Position numbers and translations under genes: made by a program
Part shown: positions 32,520 through 43,970 of the stretch, in pieces
Position numbering within the stretch: the stretch's first letter is position 1
Layout: each line of letters begins with the position of its first letter
The notes under the pieces: model-generated
Told to the model about the DNA's origin: nothing
What the model saw: the letters and a program-made list of their open reading frames with translations, nothing else
The model's database searches: none
Assembly (NCBI GenBank): GCA_037043455.1
Contig: JAWPHD010007111.1
Span: 1 to 64,000 of the forward strand
Direction of reading: 5' to 3'
Length of the DNA: 64,000 bases
From: Cyrtodaria siliqua
Lineage: Eukaryota; Mollusca; Bivalvia; Adapedonta; Hiatellidae

Positions 32520-33810
32520 CACCAGACAAAATCATTCCATACTGATCATTTTAGAAAAAGTCCCATATCAATATCACTTAATAGTTTTCAAGAAGTACTC
32601 GCTACAAACTTGTTTTTTGAAAATCTATTTTTAGCTGTGGTGGCCATCTTGAATTTCCAACCAACCTGAAATGTTGCTAGGATAATTAAGAGCAACATTC
32701 ATGTGAAGTTTCATGGAAATCTGTCGAGTAGTTTCAGAGGAGTATTCACTACAAGTTTTTACTAAATAACTATATAAACAAAGATGGCCGCTGGCAGCCA
32801 TGTTTAATGTTGAATCAAAACGATTTTCGACAAGGACCAACATCATGTCATGCTGATCATTTTAGAAAAAGTCCCATAACAATATCACTTATAGTTTTCA
32901 AGAAGTAGTCGCTACAAACTTGTATTTTAAAAATCTATTTTTAGATTTGGTGGCCATCTTGGATTTCACATCAACATGAATTTTTGCTAGGATCAACTAG
33001 ACTTCATGAGCAACATTTCTGTAAAGTTTCATGAAAATCCATTCAGTAGTTTCAGAGGAGTATCGCTACAAAAAAAGTTTACGGACACCGCACCACGGCA
33101 TAAGCTCTGCTGATCTCTGATCAGTCGAGCTAAAAATGGCCACTGGCAGCCATTTTAACGTCGAATCAAACTAATGTTTGAATAGGATCAACATCATGTC
33201 ATGCTGATCATTTTAGATAAAGTGCCATATCAATATAGTTTTCAAGAAGTAGTCGCTACAAACTTATTTTTTGAAAAATCTATTTTTAGCTGTGGTGGCC
33301 ATCTTGAATTTCTGGCCGACCTGAAATTTTGCTAGGATCAATTAGACATCAAGAGTAAAATTCCTGTAAAGTTTCATGAAAATCCGCCAAATAGTTTCAG
33401 AGGAGTAGTCGCTACAAGTTTTTACTATATAACTCAATGTAAACAAAGATGGCCACTGGCAGCCATGTTTAACGTTGAATCAAAATGATTTTTGACAAGG
33501 ACCAACATCATGTCATGCTGATCATTTTAGAAAAAGTCCCAATCAATCACATAGTTTTCAAGAAGTGTCGCTACAAACTAGTATTTTAAAAATCTATTTT
33601 TAGCTTTGGTGGCCATCTTGGATTTCACATCAACATTAGTTTTTGCTAGGATCAACTAGACTTCATGGGCAACATTTCTGTAAAGTTTCATGAATATCCA
33701 TCCAGTAGTTTCAGAGGAGTAGTCGCTACAAATAAAAGTTTACGGACGGACAGACGCCGCACCACGGCATTATAAAGCTCTGCTGATCTCTGATCAGTCG
33801 AGCTAATGAT
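32520..33810. repeat. Tandem array C (about 320-bp units)
   Basis: Four units begin near 32,530, 32,850, 33,200 and 33,510 with 'tgatcattttagaaaaagtc', then 'gttttcaagaagta.tcgcta', 'ggtggccatctt' and 'agtttcagaggagta.tcgct'. It ends 'ctgatctctgatcagtcgag'. Fragments of the same unit recur at 34,160, 35,190-35,340 and 36,065-36,205. Confidence 0.85.
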
Positions 33811-33899
33811 ATACAAAGCAATGCAAACATTCATCATGTATGCAGGCACAATCAATCTAAAGAAAAGTGTTTTTTTGATAGTATTTTATTTAACTTCAT

Positions 33900-34072
33900 T
33901 CATGAACATTTAAACAACACTGGGTTTCCGTATCTTTCAACATAGACTGGCAACTCTGTATCGAGACTGGTAGTTCTGGACCGATCCTGGAAAAGATAAT
34001 ATTTTGTGTGACTGACATACTGAAGTAATGCAACATCCATGTGTAATAACTTCCAAGTCGCATATATTTTTT
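33900..34072 (-). CDS. Host gene 2, terminal exon
   Basis: A T-rich tract and 'ttttttcag' precede 34,072. The exon reads 57 codons including the stop ('KIYATWKLLHMDVALLQYVS' ... 'YVERYGNPVLFKCS') to TGA at 33,900-33,902. Entry phase 1 matches the donor of the 34,973 exon exactly. The first codon is completed by the upstream exon. Family not recognised; the sequence looks soluble and mixed alpha/beta. Confidence 0.6.
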
Positions 34073-34149
34073 CTGAAAAAACAACAACAAAACATATATA
34101 TGTATTGGTGAATTGGTTTTATGAAAATCCATTGAGGACTTTCAGATGT

Positions 34150-34720
34150 TCAGTGGAGCAGTCGCCACAAAAAAGTTTACAGACGGACGATGCACTACAG
34201 CATAAGTTCTGCTGATCTTTGATCAATAGAGCTAACAAGATAGAGGAAATTGCACGAAAACTAGGTTTTCTATTTGAAAAGCTATTAACAGTGACCTTGA
34301 CCCCAGTGTCCCCTAATGCAATCCCAAACTTACTTTTGATATATTAAGCAAGTTTATTCTAATATCTCATTCCTTACTTAAGTTATTGAGTGGAAACCAT
34401 TTTTCTAGAATAGTAAAAGTAGTAGTGACCTTGACCCCGGTGACCCCAAAAACAATCCCAAGCTTAATTTACATGAGGTACCTACGCAGCAAGTTTTGTT
34501 CCATTATCTCATCTTGACCTCAAATGCAAATTTTTTTTTTGATACAAGAAGCTACAACACAGCAAGTTTCATTCTAATATCTCATTCCTTAAGTTATTGA
34601 GTGACCTTGAACTTGACCCCAGTGACCCCAAATGCAATCCCAAGCTTTTTTCCTAACCCTACCCTGCATGTTTCATCTCAATACCTCATTCATAGATGTT
34701 AATTTTCAAGATTCAATTTT
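34150..34720. repeat. AGGTCA-type repeat units (array D)
   Basis: Units with 'agtgaccttgaccccagtga', 'gcaatcccaa.ctta' and 'ttctaatatctcattcctta' repeat about three times. Same half-site theme as arrays A, B and E but different unit sequence. It lies in the intron before the terminal exon of host gene 2. Confidence 0.75.
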
Positions 34721-34972
34721 GAACTATACATTATAGTCTATCAATCTGCATAAATGTGCATGAAATATACAGGATTTTAAAATAATCTCACTGTAAATAC
34801 CTAATTTTAACAGTAAACTTGTTTAACAGTAAACTTGGTTGAACATCCAGGATGAAGATCGAGTCTATCACCTACCAGAATTTGGAGGTGTGTCAAATTG
34901 ATGGTCACTGATAGGACAGTTTAATTTGATGATGCTATATCAAAATTATGAATACTTATCATGTAGTCTTAC

Positions 34973-35050
34973 CAGCAACAGATACTTCTGATAGTATAGA
35001 TTTCTTCACAAAGTCTAGGATCTTTTGGACATTCCAACTTGCATTCAGAA
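34973..35050 (-). CDS. Host gene 2, internal exon (phase 1-1)
   Basis: Acceptor 'ttttttcttcag' ends at 35,051 and donor 'G|GTAAGAC' starts at 34,972. The 78-nt exon carries 25 codons, 'LNASWNVQKILDFVKKSILS' then 'EVSVA', plus split codons. Both neighbours are in phase. An amphipathic helix is likely. Confidence 0.65.
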
Positions 35051-35159
35051 CTGAAGAAAAAAAATCAAAATGGAAGTTTATTACATTTCCATAGGTTAAA
35101 GTGTGATGGACGGATGGACGAAGGACAGTATCTGCGATGCTATGCAAGTGACACAATAA

Positions 35160-37190
35160 CTATGATGCTGTCCAATAAAACATTTTGGTTCAATTAGACA
35201 CCAAGAGCAACATTCCTGTGAAGTTTCATGAAATCCGTCAAGTAGTTTCAGAGTAGTCGCTACTTGTTTTTACTATATAACTCTATGTAAACAAAGCCGG
35301 CCGCTGTCAGCCATGTTTAAAGTCGAATCAAACATGGTTTATGAAAAAACTCTATGCTAATTGGCTATTGAGGATTTTTAAAAAAGCTATATAGACCTCC
35401 GACAGAACGTCGAAAAACATCCAAAACAACGATTACGTTATTTTAAGGCAACGTTACGTTCAAACAACAAATTGAACTTGTTTGAAACACGATAAAGCTG
35501 TATATTTCCTTCGTTTGGTGCTGAGAGATGGACATACAATGTATGTTGTGAGAATGTGTTTGTATTATGATCAATCTCTCGAAAATGTGTGTATAAAATT
35601 CATAAAAATCCATGTCAGATAAAAATCAATTTAAAATACATTCGCGGATATCAGTTTTCAGTGGCAAGTCTATTGCAAGTGTAATATTTTCAAATAACTT
35701 GAAAATTAATAAATGTTTTTGAAATTATTTAATATACATTAAAAAGGAATCTTTTTATTAACTTAAATCTCAATGACATTTTATAATGATCAAATTTTAT
35801 AGAAGATATTCAGTTTTTTCCTTCTCCTGTAAAAAAATGAAAAAAAGCAGTTACTATAAGTCTTGCGCCGAAGCCTCGATATATAACCTTACGTGTTGAA
35901 AATGACGTAAAACACCTTCTGTCTTTCAGTTTTTTGTTGTTTTTTTTAATTTTTTTTTCAAGTGGGGGATTTTGACACTGAGGTGGGGAAAAAAAAGATA
36001 CTTTTCAGGTGGGGGACTGGGGCCGAATAACGGCCCCAAAAACAGCCAAAAGACAGCCCTGGCTACAATCAACTAGACTTCATTGGCAACATTTCTGTAA
36101 AATTTCATGAAATTCCATTCAGTAGTTTCAGAGGAGTAGTCGATCAAAAAAAAAAAAAGCAGACGGACACCGCATAAGTACGGCATAAGCTCTGCTGATA
36201 GAGCTAAAAATTGGTCACAATATTTATAGTCACAATTATGATTACAGTATCTAGGTCATGTTCCATAGCCAGCCTAATTGTTCCAGAAAACTTGGAGTTA
36301 TGGCCCCTGAATTAAACAAAAAATATAAAAAATTGGAGACCGAGTGGTGCATATATTTTACAAACATAGTCTTCCAAATTAGCTGGTAGCCCGAATCCCG
36401 CAGTCAGTAAAATGTAAATTTTGCAATCTGAGATGCCTGTCGGGCATGTTAAAAATTTAACCAAAATGTAGTACCAAACTGAATCGGAACGAAATCAGAC
36501 CCGAAATTAGTCAGCTTGTAAACTAATTTAAAGGTAGATTTATTTTGTTTATACATCGCCGGATACAACTATCAATTTCAGAACAGACTGGTTTTCAATT
36601 TTTTTTGCTGTTTTCGAACGACGTTGGGGACAATAACAAAGGAGCAATATATAGTATGAATCAATACCGCGATGTAAACTCGACTGATAATGAATTGAAG
36701 ATCATTTCCGGTCTAATTTGTAACCTGTACGATGAGCTTTCTTTGTTATTTCGAAAAAGCATAACCCAGTAGAAAAAAAGTAATGCAGACGTTAGTGACT
36801 CAAAAATAAACAGAACCCGTAATTTTTCGACCCAATGATTGAGAATAAAGTGTCAAAACAATCAAGTTCTTTATTTTATTTAATTATTTGTGATATTATT
36901 CTACAGAAAATGTAACTTTCTGTGATAATTATAATATACATATTTGTCTAAAAACAACACTGAAATTACACTTTTAAAAATTTGTGTCAGTATAGATGTG
37001 TTCGGGCTAGTAAATATTTGCAAGTAACATGCTGATAGGCTAGTAGTAGTAGCTCAAAATGTTTTCCATGAAGACTGAACATATCTTATTTAAAACTTGA
37101 CTCCACCTGTCCCAATCTTGCCTTCAATAAGAACCATCTGGAACTTCTTTTGTGGTAAACAACATTTCCCACTCTTACTTAATAACTTTA
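35160..37190. other. Intronic/intergenic DNA with array-C fragments
   Basis: Fragments of the 320-bp unit at 35,190-35,340 and 36,065-36,205, T/A runs near 35,940-36,000, and otherwise no gene. Confidence 0.45.
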
Positions 37191-37345
37191 GAGCGTCTCC
37201 ATGGTCGAATGGTTGACCTTTCGTTGTAAACCTTCGCCTCTCACCACTGCGGGTTGAAATCCCACTGGGAGCTCGACTTATAAGTGAGCAAGGTGGCGAT
37301 TCTTACGGATGCCGGGAGGTGTACAGTACTGGTTCTACCCACAGG
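37190..37345 (+). mobile_element. tRNA-headed SINE (second type)
   Basis: 'tggtcgaatgg' (box A-like, about 37,202) and 'gggttgaaatccc' (box B-like, about 37,251) are spaced as in a tRNA. A short body 'gagcaaggtggcgattctta' and 'gccgggaggtgtacagta' follows. It ends at the foldback at 37,339. Confidence 0.6.
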
Positions 37346-37438
37346 AACTGGTCACTTTTAATTTTTGCCTTCTATTATTATAATTGTCTCTATATATATA
37401 CAATTATAATAATAGAAGGCAAAAATTAGTTCCTGTGG
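37339..37438. repeat. 29-bp perfect inverted repeat with extended arms
   Basis: 37,359-37,387 is the exact reverse complement of 37,400-37,428, with a 12-base 'ctctatatatat' spacer. Outside it, 'ccacaggaact' (37,339) and 'agttcctgtgg' (37,428) extend the pairing after a 9-base bulge, and 'ggttctaccc' flanks both sides as a direct repeat. Confidence 0.95.
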
Positions 37439-37917
37439 TTCTACCCAGGAAAAGTGGGTGGTCTGCCTTCACCACAAAAATCGACCGTCATATATAACCT
37501 TGCATGTGTTGAAAAAGACGTAGAACACCATACAAACAATATTCTCAATATTGTTTAGTTTTGAAAACATTTATAGAAGAAAGTTTATCTAAAATATACC
37601 TTATGTTATAGCGTCTTCATCCCACAAAAACATGTATGTATGTATCAAGTAATATCGCTTTCAACAAGTTATCTTTCAATACTTTTTTTAAACAAATTAA
37701 ACAGTAATCGCGGGATTTTCCCCCACAAAATGACCAGGCTAGAGTCTTCATAATTTTTAGAAAAAAAGCCGTGACTTGAAATCCTGTAACAAGAACACCG
37801 ACCAGTTTGGCATATAAATTCATTGTTGTGGACCTAATACTTGGACAGTTATATAGCCACAACGTAATACTTCCCCTTCCCCAGAGCTACAGATAGGCAG
37901 GATTAAAAATGCCAAAA

Positions 37918-38215
37918 ATACCCAATTAAAATAAAAAAGCATGGGTATCAATAAAGTAATCGAATTTGTCAAATGATAAAACAACCAGTGTAAATTGAGC
38001 ATTATATGGGTTGTTGATGGGACACCCAGTAACCTTGTATATAAAGCCTATTGTAAAAGAAGTTGATTTTAATAGATTTTGTGTATACAATATTAGTGGA
38101 ATGCCACCCCAAAACAATGTCGCAAACTTTTATTGTTTTGTTTTACCCAACTGAAATCATGAAATACTCAATTAAATAAATACAGATGAGTAAATACCGG
38201 ATTGATCAAAAAGCT
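37918..38215 (+). repeat. Dispersed repeat R4, copy 1
   Basis: 'tacccaattaaaat', 'tgtcaaatgataaaacaacc', 'ttagtggaatgccacccc' and 'gatcaaaaagct.atctgtag' recur in the same order at 40,870-41,215. No ORF. Confidence 0.85.
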
Positions 38216-38284
38216 TATCTGTAGCTCTGCTTCCCTACTGGCATTTAAAAAGTAAAGATATATATTATAATTATATGCCCTTAC

Positions 38285-38400
38285 CAGCTTCAGCTAACAA
38301 TTTATACTTCCAAGTGAAGGTATACATTCTTTCTTTACAACAGTGTAGATAAGAAAATGGTTCAATTCCAGAACTTCTGACCTTCCAAACAGCCTCCACA
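38285..38400 (-). CDS. Host gene 2, internal exon (phase 2-1)
   Basis: Acceptor 'atattttttcag' ends at 38,401 and donor 'G|GTAAGG' starts at 38,284. The 116-nt exon is open as 38 codons, 'VEAVWKVRSSGIEPFSYLHC' and 'CKERMYTFTWKYKLLAEA', and leaves one base that fits the next exon. The alternative frame hits a stop inside the exon. The entry phase (2) does not fit the donor phase (1) of the 40,579 exon, so an exon is missing or a frameshift exists upstream. Confidence 0.6.
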
Positions 38401-38509
38401 CTGAAAAAATATCAAAATAAAAAAAAAGATAATAAAACAGTAATTTTCTACTTGTACATTTCTATGTAACAGTTTGACTTAAATATAAGAGAATATTTTC
38501 TCAACTTGG

Positions 38510-38745
38510 GTTGCCTTTAACCCTTAGCCTGCTATGAATGTATAATGGACTGTCTTTTCTTTGAATTTGGACCATTCCATTTATGCTACAAAGGGGTGTT
38601 TTGGTTAAATGACTGATGAGCAGCCAGACAGTGTAAACCCTGATCAGCCTGCGAATTACTCGCAGGCTGATCTGAGTTAACACTGGCTGCAAAGGCTGTT
38701 GTAGTCGCCCTTAGCAGGCTAAGAGTTAATATTGATATGTCCATG
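38510..38745 (+). mobile_element. MITE-2, copy 1
   Basis: Inverted ends 'ttaacccttagcctgct' (38,518) and 'agcaggctaagagttaa' (38,713). The inside has 'aatggactgtcttttctttg', 'aaaggggtgttttgg' and 'gtaaaccctgatcagcctgc'. No ORF. A rearranged copy is at 41,210-41,490. Confidence 0.8.
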
Positions 38746-40120
38746 ATTTTAATGACTAGAAAGAGGACGTTATCTGTTTCAGAAGAAATCTTGTCCCGAT
38801 ATCTATGCGTCCTGTGGATGCATATATTTTTTAATTGTGAGTCCCTAGCAAGTATTACGAGTCCTAGAAGCAGGACTCGCAGGTAACAAAATCACTGCCG
38901 CATGACTACATCCACATTTCTGGTGATGTTTCTAAAACATCACACAATGCCTGCATAAACAACTGCTGTATTTGATGCAATTTGAAATTATTGCCTGTGA
39001 TATCTAAGTAGATATACATGTAGGAAAAATATATATTTTTTTAGATCAGGTCGACAAAAATGTACTTTGGTCTCAAAACAAGTACAGTATTATAAATTTC
39101 TTTAGGCGTTTTGAGACACACATCAATTACGGTTTATTCTCACCCAAAATACATCAATTACGGTTTATTTTCACCAAAAATGCTTTTGAAAGCTTGAATC
39201 TGTCCATGCGGTTTTAGTGTTTAAGAGAATGACAAACCTGATAAAGACTGTTTCTTTTAACCATGCAAGATAAAAAAAAAGTTGACATTTTGCGTCCTTC
39301 ACCGACATCTTAATAAACATTTACTGTTATAACAAACAGAAAAAGCATTTAAATAAAACAATTAAATAAAAGGGACATGCGGCAATCTTGATTCGTTTAA
39401 AACTCCCGGCCTCCTGTTTCCCGTTTTTCTACATAACTTGCACTTTTTCAATCATTAATATTTCATATAAGAGTAGTATACAGCAAATTGTTTTGCATAT
39501 TAATAACTGCTGGTTATATTGTGCCAATACTATATTTTAACATAACGTTATGGTAGAACAACAAAGAAAAAGTAAAAATTGAATTTTTACGCAAGCAGGT
39601 TTCAAGTTAATATGGTACTGAATTAATAAATCGAGATGCCAATTTTCATGATTGATAAAAACTTTAGGATTAGTCTCTGCCAGTGTGTCTTTTTAATGAT
39701 TGAACAAATAGATCTACAAGTCGAGTAGAAAAACTATCAGGATATTGTGGGGTTTTAAAAAATCAAGATTGCTGTGTGTCCCTTTAATAAATTAGCTTCA
39801 ATGTATCCGTTTCAGGGAATTTCAGTGTAACATATTTAAAACAAAATGCATATAATTTACTACTTTAACATTTTCATTCACAACAGTCTAAATTTTTAGA
39901 ATTATTTTATTATTAGAATTTTGTGTTTCTGGGTTTCAAGAACCTCATTACTCAATGTCCAGTAAAACCTCGGTGTGTTCTGAGAATGTAATGAGCTTTA
40001 AATTAACTGGTTTTATTGGTCCAATTTTTATCACTGCAATGAACCAATCAGAATGTTCATTTCGTAGTTTCTATCATGACATCACTTTTTGGTATTATGA
40101 CATCAAACCCTGGTATTATG
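38746..40120. other. Intron of host gene 2 candidate; nothing assigned
   Basis: AT-rich DNA. I looked here for an exon changing phase 1 to 2 and could not support one. Confidence 0.4.
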
Positions 40121-40124
40121 AATG

Positions 40125-40310
40125 AATTAATGGTGTTTTACGGCACGTCGACACATAAATAGGTCATATTGTGCGCGAAAATTGGTGAAAAATGAAGTAT
40201 GTTATTAATTAAAAATTAATGTAAATATATAAAGATAAAATTATTAAAAAATAAGGGATGATAAGGTATCATATTATGACATCATGTCATGCTAAATTAT
40301 GATGCAAATC
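40125..40310 (+). repeat. Dispersed repeat 'GGCACGTCGACACATAAATA', copy 2
   Basis: Inverse partner of 22,520-22,735 over about 150 bp. Downstream are 'tatgacatcatgtcatgc'-type short palindromes. Confidence 0.75.
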
Positions 40311-40578
40311 AGTGTGTTCTCAGAACTGAATGAGCTTTTTAATTGCTGTGAGAAACAGATTAAGACTGTTTGTATCACTCATTGAGTATAAATGAGTTTC
40401 TTGGAACCAAAAATCACAAAATTCAAAAAAATAAATAATTCTAAAATGATTTAATAGACTGTTCCATTTGTATGTTCTGGTTACTAAACGTTTTAAATAA
40501 AAAACCAACAAAAAACCCCAGATTAAACAGAAAATGAATTCCTTCAAATTACTGACAGTATTAGTATATAGGACTTAC

Positions 40579-40678
40579 TTAGATATATAGGGCTGCAGGG
40601 GTGACTCCACTGTCCGGAAATGGAAAATATCCCTCCATCTGCATCAACACAACTGACATCTCCAATCGAATTCTCATC
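40579..40678 (-). CDS. Host gene 2, candidate second exon
   Basis: 'cttttattgcagtag' offers two overlapping acceptors (CAG and TAG). With the second, the exon reads 'DENSIGDVSCVDADGGIFSI' and 'SGQWSHPCSPIYL' to a consensus donor 'A|GTAAGT'. Using the first acceptor would add a TAG in this frame. Another frame (with 'EGYFPFPDSGVTPAALYI') is also open but ends in TAA at the donor. Codon phase here is therefore not certain. Confidence 0.4.
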
Positions 40679-40869
40679 CTACTGCAATAAAAGAACAAAA
40701 GATGTTAAGGTAACATCATCACTAACATGTAAAAGTGACACCCAGCAATCTTTCATTTATTCAAAACTCATGGTGTCCCATTGGTTTTCAACGTAACTTG
40801 CATAATTATTTGCAATCATTTATTTATAATATTAATTAATTGAATAATTAAAGGGGTTGGATGCTTAAA

Positions 40870-41215
40870 TACCCAATTAAAATGCCAAAATACCCAATAA
40901 AAAGCCTGGGTACCAATAAGTAATCGAAGTTGTCAAATGATAAAACAACCCACGCAAACTGAGCAAAATATGGGTTGTTGAAGGGACACCCAGTCACCTT
41001 GTACATGTATAAAGCCTATTTTAAAAGAAGTTGATTTTATTAGATTTTGCTTATACAAATTCAATATTAGTGGAATGCCACCCCAGAACAATGTCGCAAA
41101 CTGTTCAGTTAATGTTTTATTTTACCCAAATGAAATCATGAAATACCCAAATAAATACCGATGGGTAAATATTCAATTGATCAAAAAGCTGATCTGTAGC
41201 TCTGCTTTACATTGT
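40870..41215 (+). repeat. Dispersed repeat R4, copy 2
   Basis: Direct repeat of 37,918-38,215, about 85-90% similar by eye. Both copies are followed by MITE-2 sequence within a few hundred bases, so the pair may be a segmental duplication. Confidence 0.85.
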
Positions 41216-41490
41216 CCGGCTGCTAATCAGTCATTTGCCCCAACACACCCCTTTGTCACATAAATGAAATGGTCTTAATGCATAGAAAGAACAGTCCATG
41301 ATATATTATATGTAGGGGTTTAAGGGTTAATAACTATGACATATATAATGGACTGTTCTTTCTTTGAATTAAGACCATTCCATTTATGTGACAAAGGGGT
41401 GTTTTGGGCAAATGAATGATCGGCAGCTAGACGTTGTAAACCCTGATCAGCTATTGTAGTCGCCCTTAGCGGGTTATTGGTTAATTTTGA
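41210..41490. mobile_element. MITE-2, inverted dimer
   Basis: 41,220-41,310 and 41,340-41,440 are inverted copies of each other ('acccctttgtcacataaatg' versus 'catttatgtgacaaaggggt'), meeting near 41,325. The right side ends 'gtcgcccttagcgggtta' as in copy 1. Confidence 0.8.
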
Positions 41491-41779
41491 AATTGAAAGC
41501 TTTTTTCATCTACAATATACAGTCTATATTCATATTGTTAATCACAAGTTGATAACTTCCACAACACTTGCTAACATTGCAAACAACAACACACGTTTGT
41601 AGATAATAGAAGATTTGTCACTTGGCCTGAAATCAAACAAAAAACAGTTAAATTTGCTTGACAGTACTATGCTTTTTAAATGGCCTCCATATACCAATGC
41701 CATGGAAATGCAAAATCTGTTATAGCTTTTCAAGTAATTTTTGATACAAGGGTTTCATTTTAGATTTAATTGCAATTTT

Positions 41780-41965
41780 CATGAACACAAACGGGTTAAC
41801 AATATGGATACTGCACTGGAATGATAAATGGCAAAAAAAAGGCCACTGGGAGTTTAAACCAGGTACTACAGTTCAACAAACCTCTATCCTATTGTCATCC
41901 AAAATGAAAAATCCCCGCCAGGCTATATCTTCTAACAAACTAGGTAGCAAGTTTAAACAAGAAAT
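41780..41965 (-). mobile_element. Penelope-tail fragment
   Basis: 'gagtttaaaccaggtactac', 'tcaacaaacctc', 'aaatccccgcca' and 'taacaaactag' are a decayed minus-strand copy of the tail seen at 24,720-24,840. Confidence 0.6.
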
Positions 41966-42159
41966 CGGTAGAATCGATGGATGCTTCCGGAATAAAGATG
42001 CACGTGTGAAATACAATCGGATCTGGGTGAATTTGTTGGCGGATGGAAAATGTCGGATGAGTTGAGCTTATAAGCTTTATATATTTTTAAAAAAATGCAA
42101 AGTCCCGTAACTCCGCCCAATTTTGTTTTGACTAAAACATCCTGAAAGTGTGTGCTACT

Positions 42160-42312
42160 AGACATCATACTGATACTTCCTATACAGTTTCATGAAAATC
42201 GGATGAAAATGTAGTAGGAGTTAAGCGGACAAGAAAACTGGACAGACGGACATGGCGGCAACTATATGCCCCCCCCCCCCCCCCCCCACCCCCAACCCCC
42301 ACCCCCCCGTGT
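42160..42312 (+). repeat. Repeat terminus with long C-run
   Basis: 'tttcatgaaaatcggatgaa', 'gacagacggacatggcggca' and 'actatatgcc' then a run of more than 20 C. The terminus resembles the end of array E at 59,280-59,330. Confidence 0.6.
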
Positions 42313-42792
42313 GACATTCAGTTTGAACTCTTTTTTTTTTTTAATTATGTTTGTGCTAAGAAACACTTTTATCAAATAACGTCCCTCGTTAGCAGTGTCG
42401 AACACCCATTTCAAATTCTATTGTATGACACACGTGTAATACAACCTGGAACGATTTTGATTGGTTGGGTTAAACTTAAACCTGTAACACTACGCAAGTT
42501 TATTAGCTGAAAATATTTTATTTATTACAAATTCACCCAGATCTGAGTCATAAACTTATTATTTGTGACAGCTTATAAAAAATAATGCACTTTATACAAA
42601 ACATTGTTGTTGGTTTGTTAAAAAGGTTGGCAGAGACTGCTATTTTGTAAAGAGGTAAAACACAAAACTCTTTTATAATATAAATTATATGCAACGTTGT
42701 GTCACACATTTTATGACGTTTTGGCGCTAAAGTGTGTCTGACGTCGTGGCGGTTCTATGTCCATTTGAATTAATTTTTACTAATTTGATTGC

Positions 42793-42960
42793 AATGTTAT
42801 GTGATAAAAAGGATCTTAAACTTGTTCCCATTCCATATAATATTTATGAAACTCGTTATATATTATTTTTAATTTTAACTCGGCTCGTTAAAATTAAAAT
42901 AATTCATAACTCGTTTCATAAATCTTATATGAAATGGGAACTCGTTTAAGATCCTCTATG
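42793..42960. repeat. Foldback element FB, copy 1
   Basis: A long imperfect palindrome: 'aaaaaggatcttaaacttgt', 'tcccattccatataat' on the left pair with 'attatatgaaatggga'-like sequence and 'aactcgtttaagatcctc' on the right. Copy 2 is at 59,622-59,800. No ORF. Confidence 0.8.
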
Positions 42961-43690
42961 TATTAGCTATATGGCTTAAGTATGTCTTGTTTTGACCATC
43001 ATAAGACGCTTTACATACAGTTAGCAAAAGCTCTATTTTGGGGTTGAAAATAGTTTTCTGTTGATATTCTTTATGAAATTTTGCAATAATAAGGTAATTA
43101 TATAGTTTAACTGCACAAACATGCTGAACATGTTTAAATATGATGCTGTAAACTTCTATTAAGGGTTCTATTAAATGTTATCAACCATGTGGTTCCATAT
43201 CACCAGGGCTTCCACTAAGGTTCAAATTTAGGAAGTCTGAACTTCCTGCATATCAAATTTGGAAGTTCATGGGGAAAATTTAGGAAGTTCCAGTGTTTGG
43301 GCATGGCATTCGTACTCAGTCGAGTCAATGATTCCGCGTGGTGTTGGGGGTGGAGGGGATCTAAAGTGTTAAAAAAAGGATATTTATAATCATAGATGTT
43401 TATAAAAGAAAATATTTGATATCATTATATAAAAAAAATTGCCTTTGCGTGGCATACCCCACCCACAGGTTTTATACAGTGAATTAAATTTTGCAAACAG
43501 TTTTCAATTCATCCGTCCAGGAATGTATAAAAAACAACACACTATTTTTAAAAAATGTTTTGTTTTTTTATACATTTGGTACCTGAATATGTTGAAGCTA
43601 TGTATATAATAAACAAACAGATATACATTACAGTTCCATGTCACAGATAAGCCTCCCCCTTTAGCCAACCCGGACCGCCTTTTATTAAAA
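42961..43690. other. Unassigned intronic DNA
   Basis: 'ggaagttc' motifs repeat near 43,230-43,290. No gene recognised. Confidence 0.4.
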
Positions 43691-43970
43691 TGTGCATTAA
43701 TTATACAAAACGAATTGAATTTTATAGTTGCACCAACAGCTGTCATATGGCGACTTTCCAGCTTCCACTCGTGGAGGAAGACCCCAGGTGCCCCTCCGGG
43801 CAATTTTCGTGCACGTGCGGGCACCTGGGTACAACCACCGACATTCCGCAAGCCAGCTGGATAGCTTCCTCACATAAAGATTCCTATGTCCCTGAGGGTT
43901 CGAACCTACAGTGGTGAGGAGCAAGTGATTTCAAGTCAGAGACTCTAACCACTTGGCCACGGACGCCCCT
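43690..43970 (-). mobile_element. tRNA-headed SINE, full length (Meta-domain-like)
   Basis: The minus strand has box A 'tggccaagtgg' (43,959-43,949) and box B 'ggttcgaaccc' (43,906-43,896), then a body with 'ccagctggcttgcggaatgt', 'aaaattgcccggaggggcac' and 'aagctggaaagtcgccatat'. RNA polymerase III would transcribe it; mobility needs a partner LINE. Intact head plus body distinguishes it from the copy at 10,352. Resemblance to bivalve Meta-domain SINEs is from memory. Confidence 0.85.

Noticed and set aside
32100..32846. Minus ORFs in arrays B and C
   Set aside because: Same reason: frames follow the repeat units and differ from unit to unit.
38640..38690. 'cagcctgcgaattactcgcaggctg' as a terminator-like hairpin
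   Set aside because: It is an internal part of MITE-2 and recurs with it; no bacterial context.
43890..43970. tRNA gene on the minus strand
   Set aside because: Box A and B are present but the acceptor stem does not close, and the sequence continues into a SINE body.
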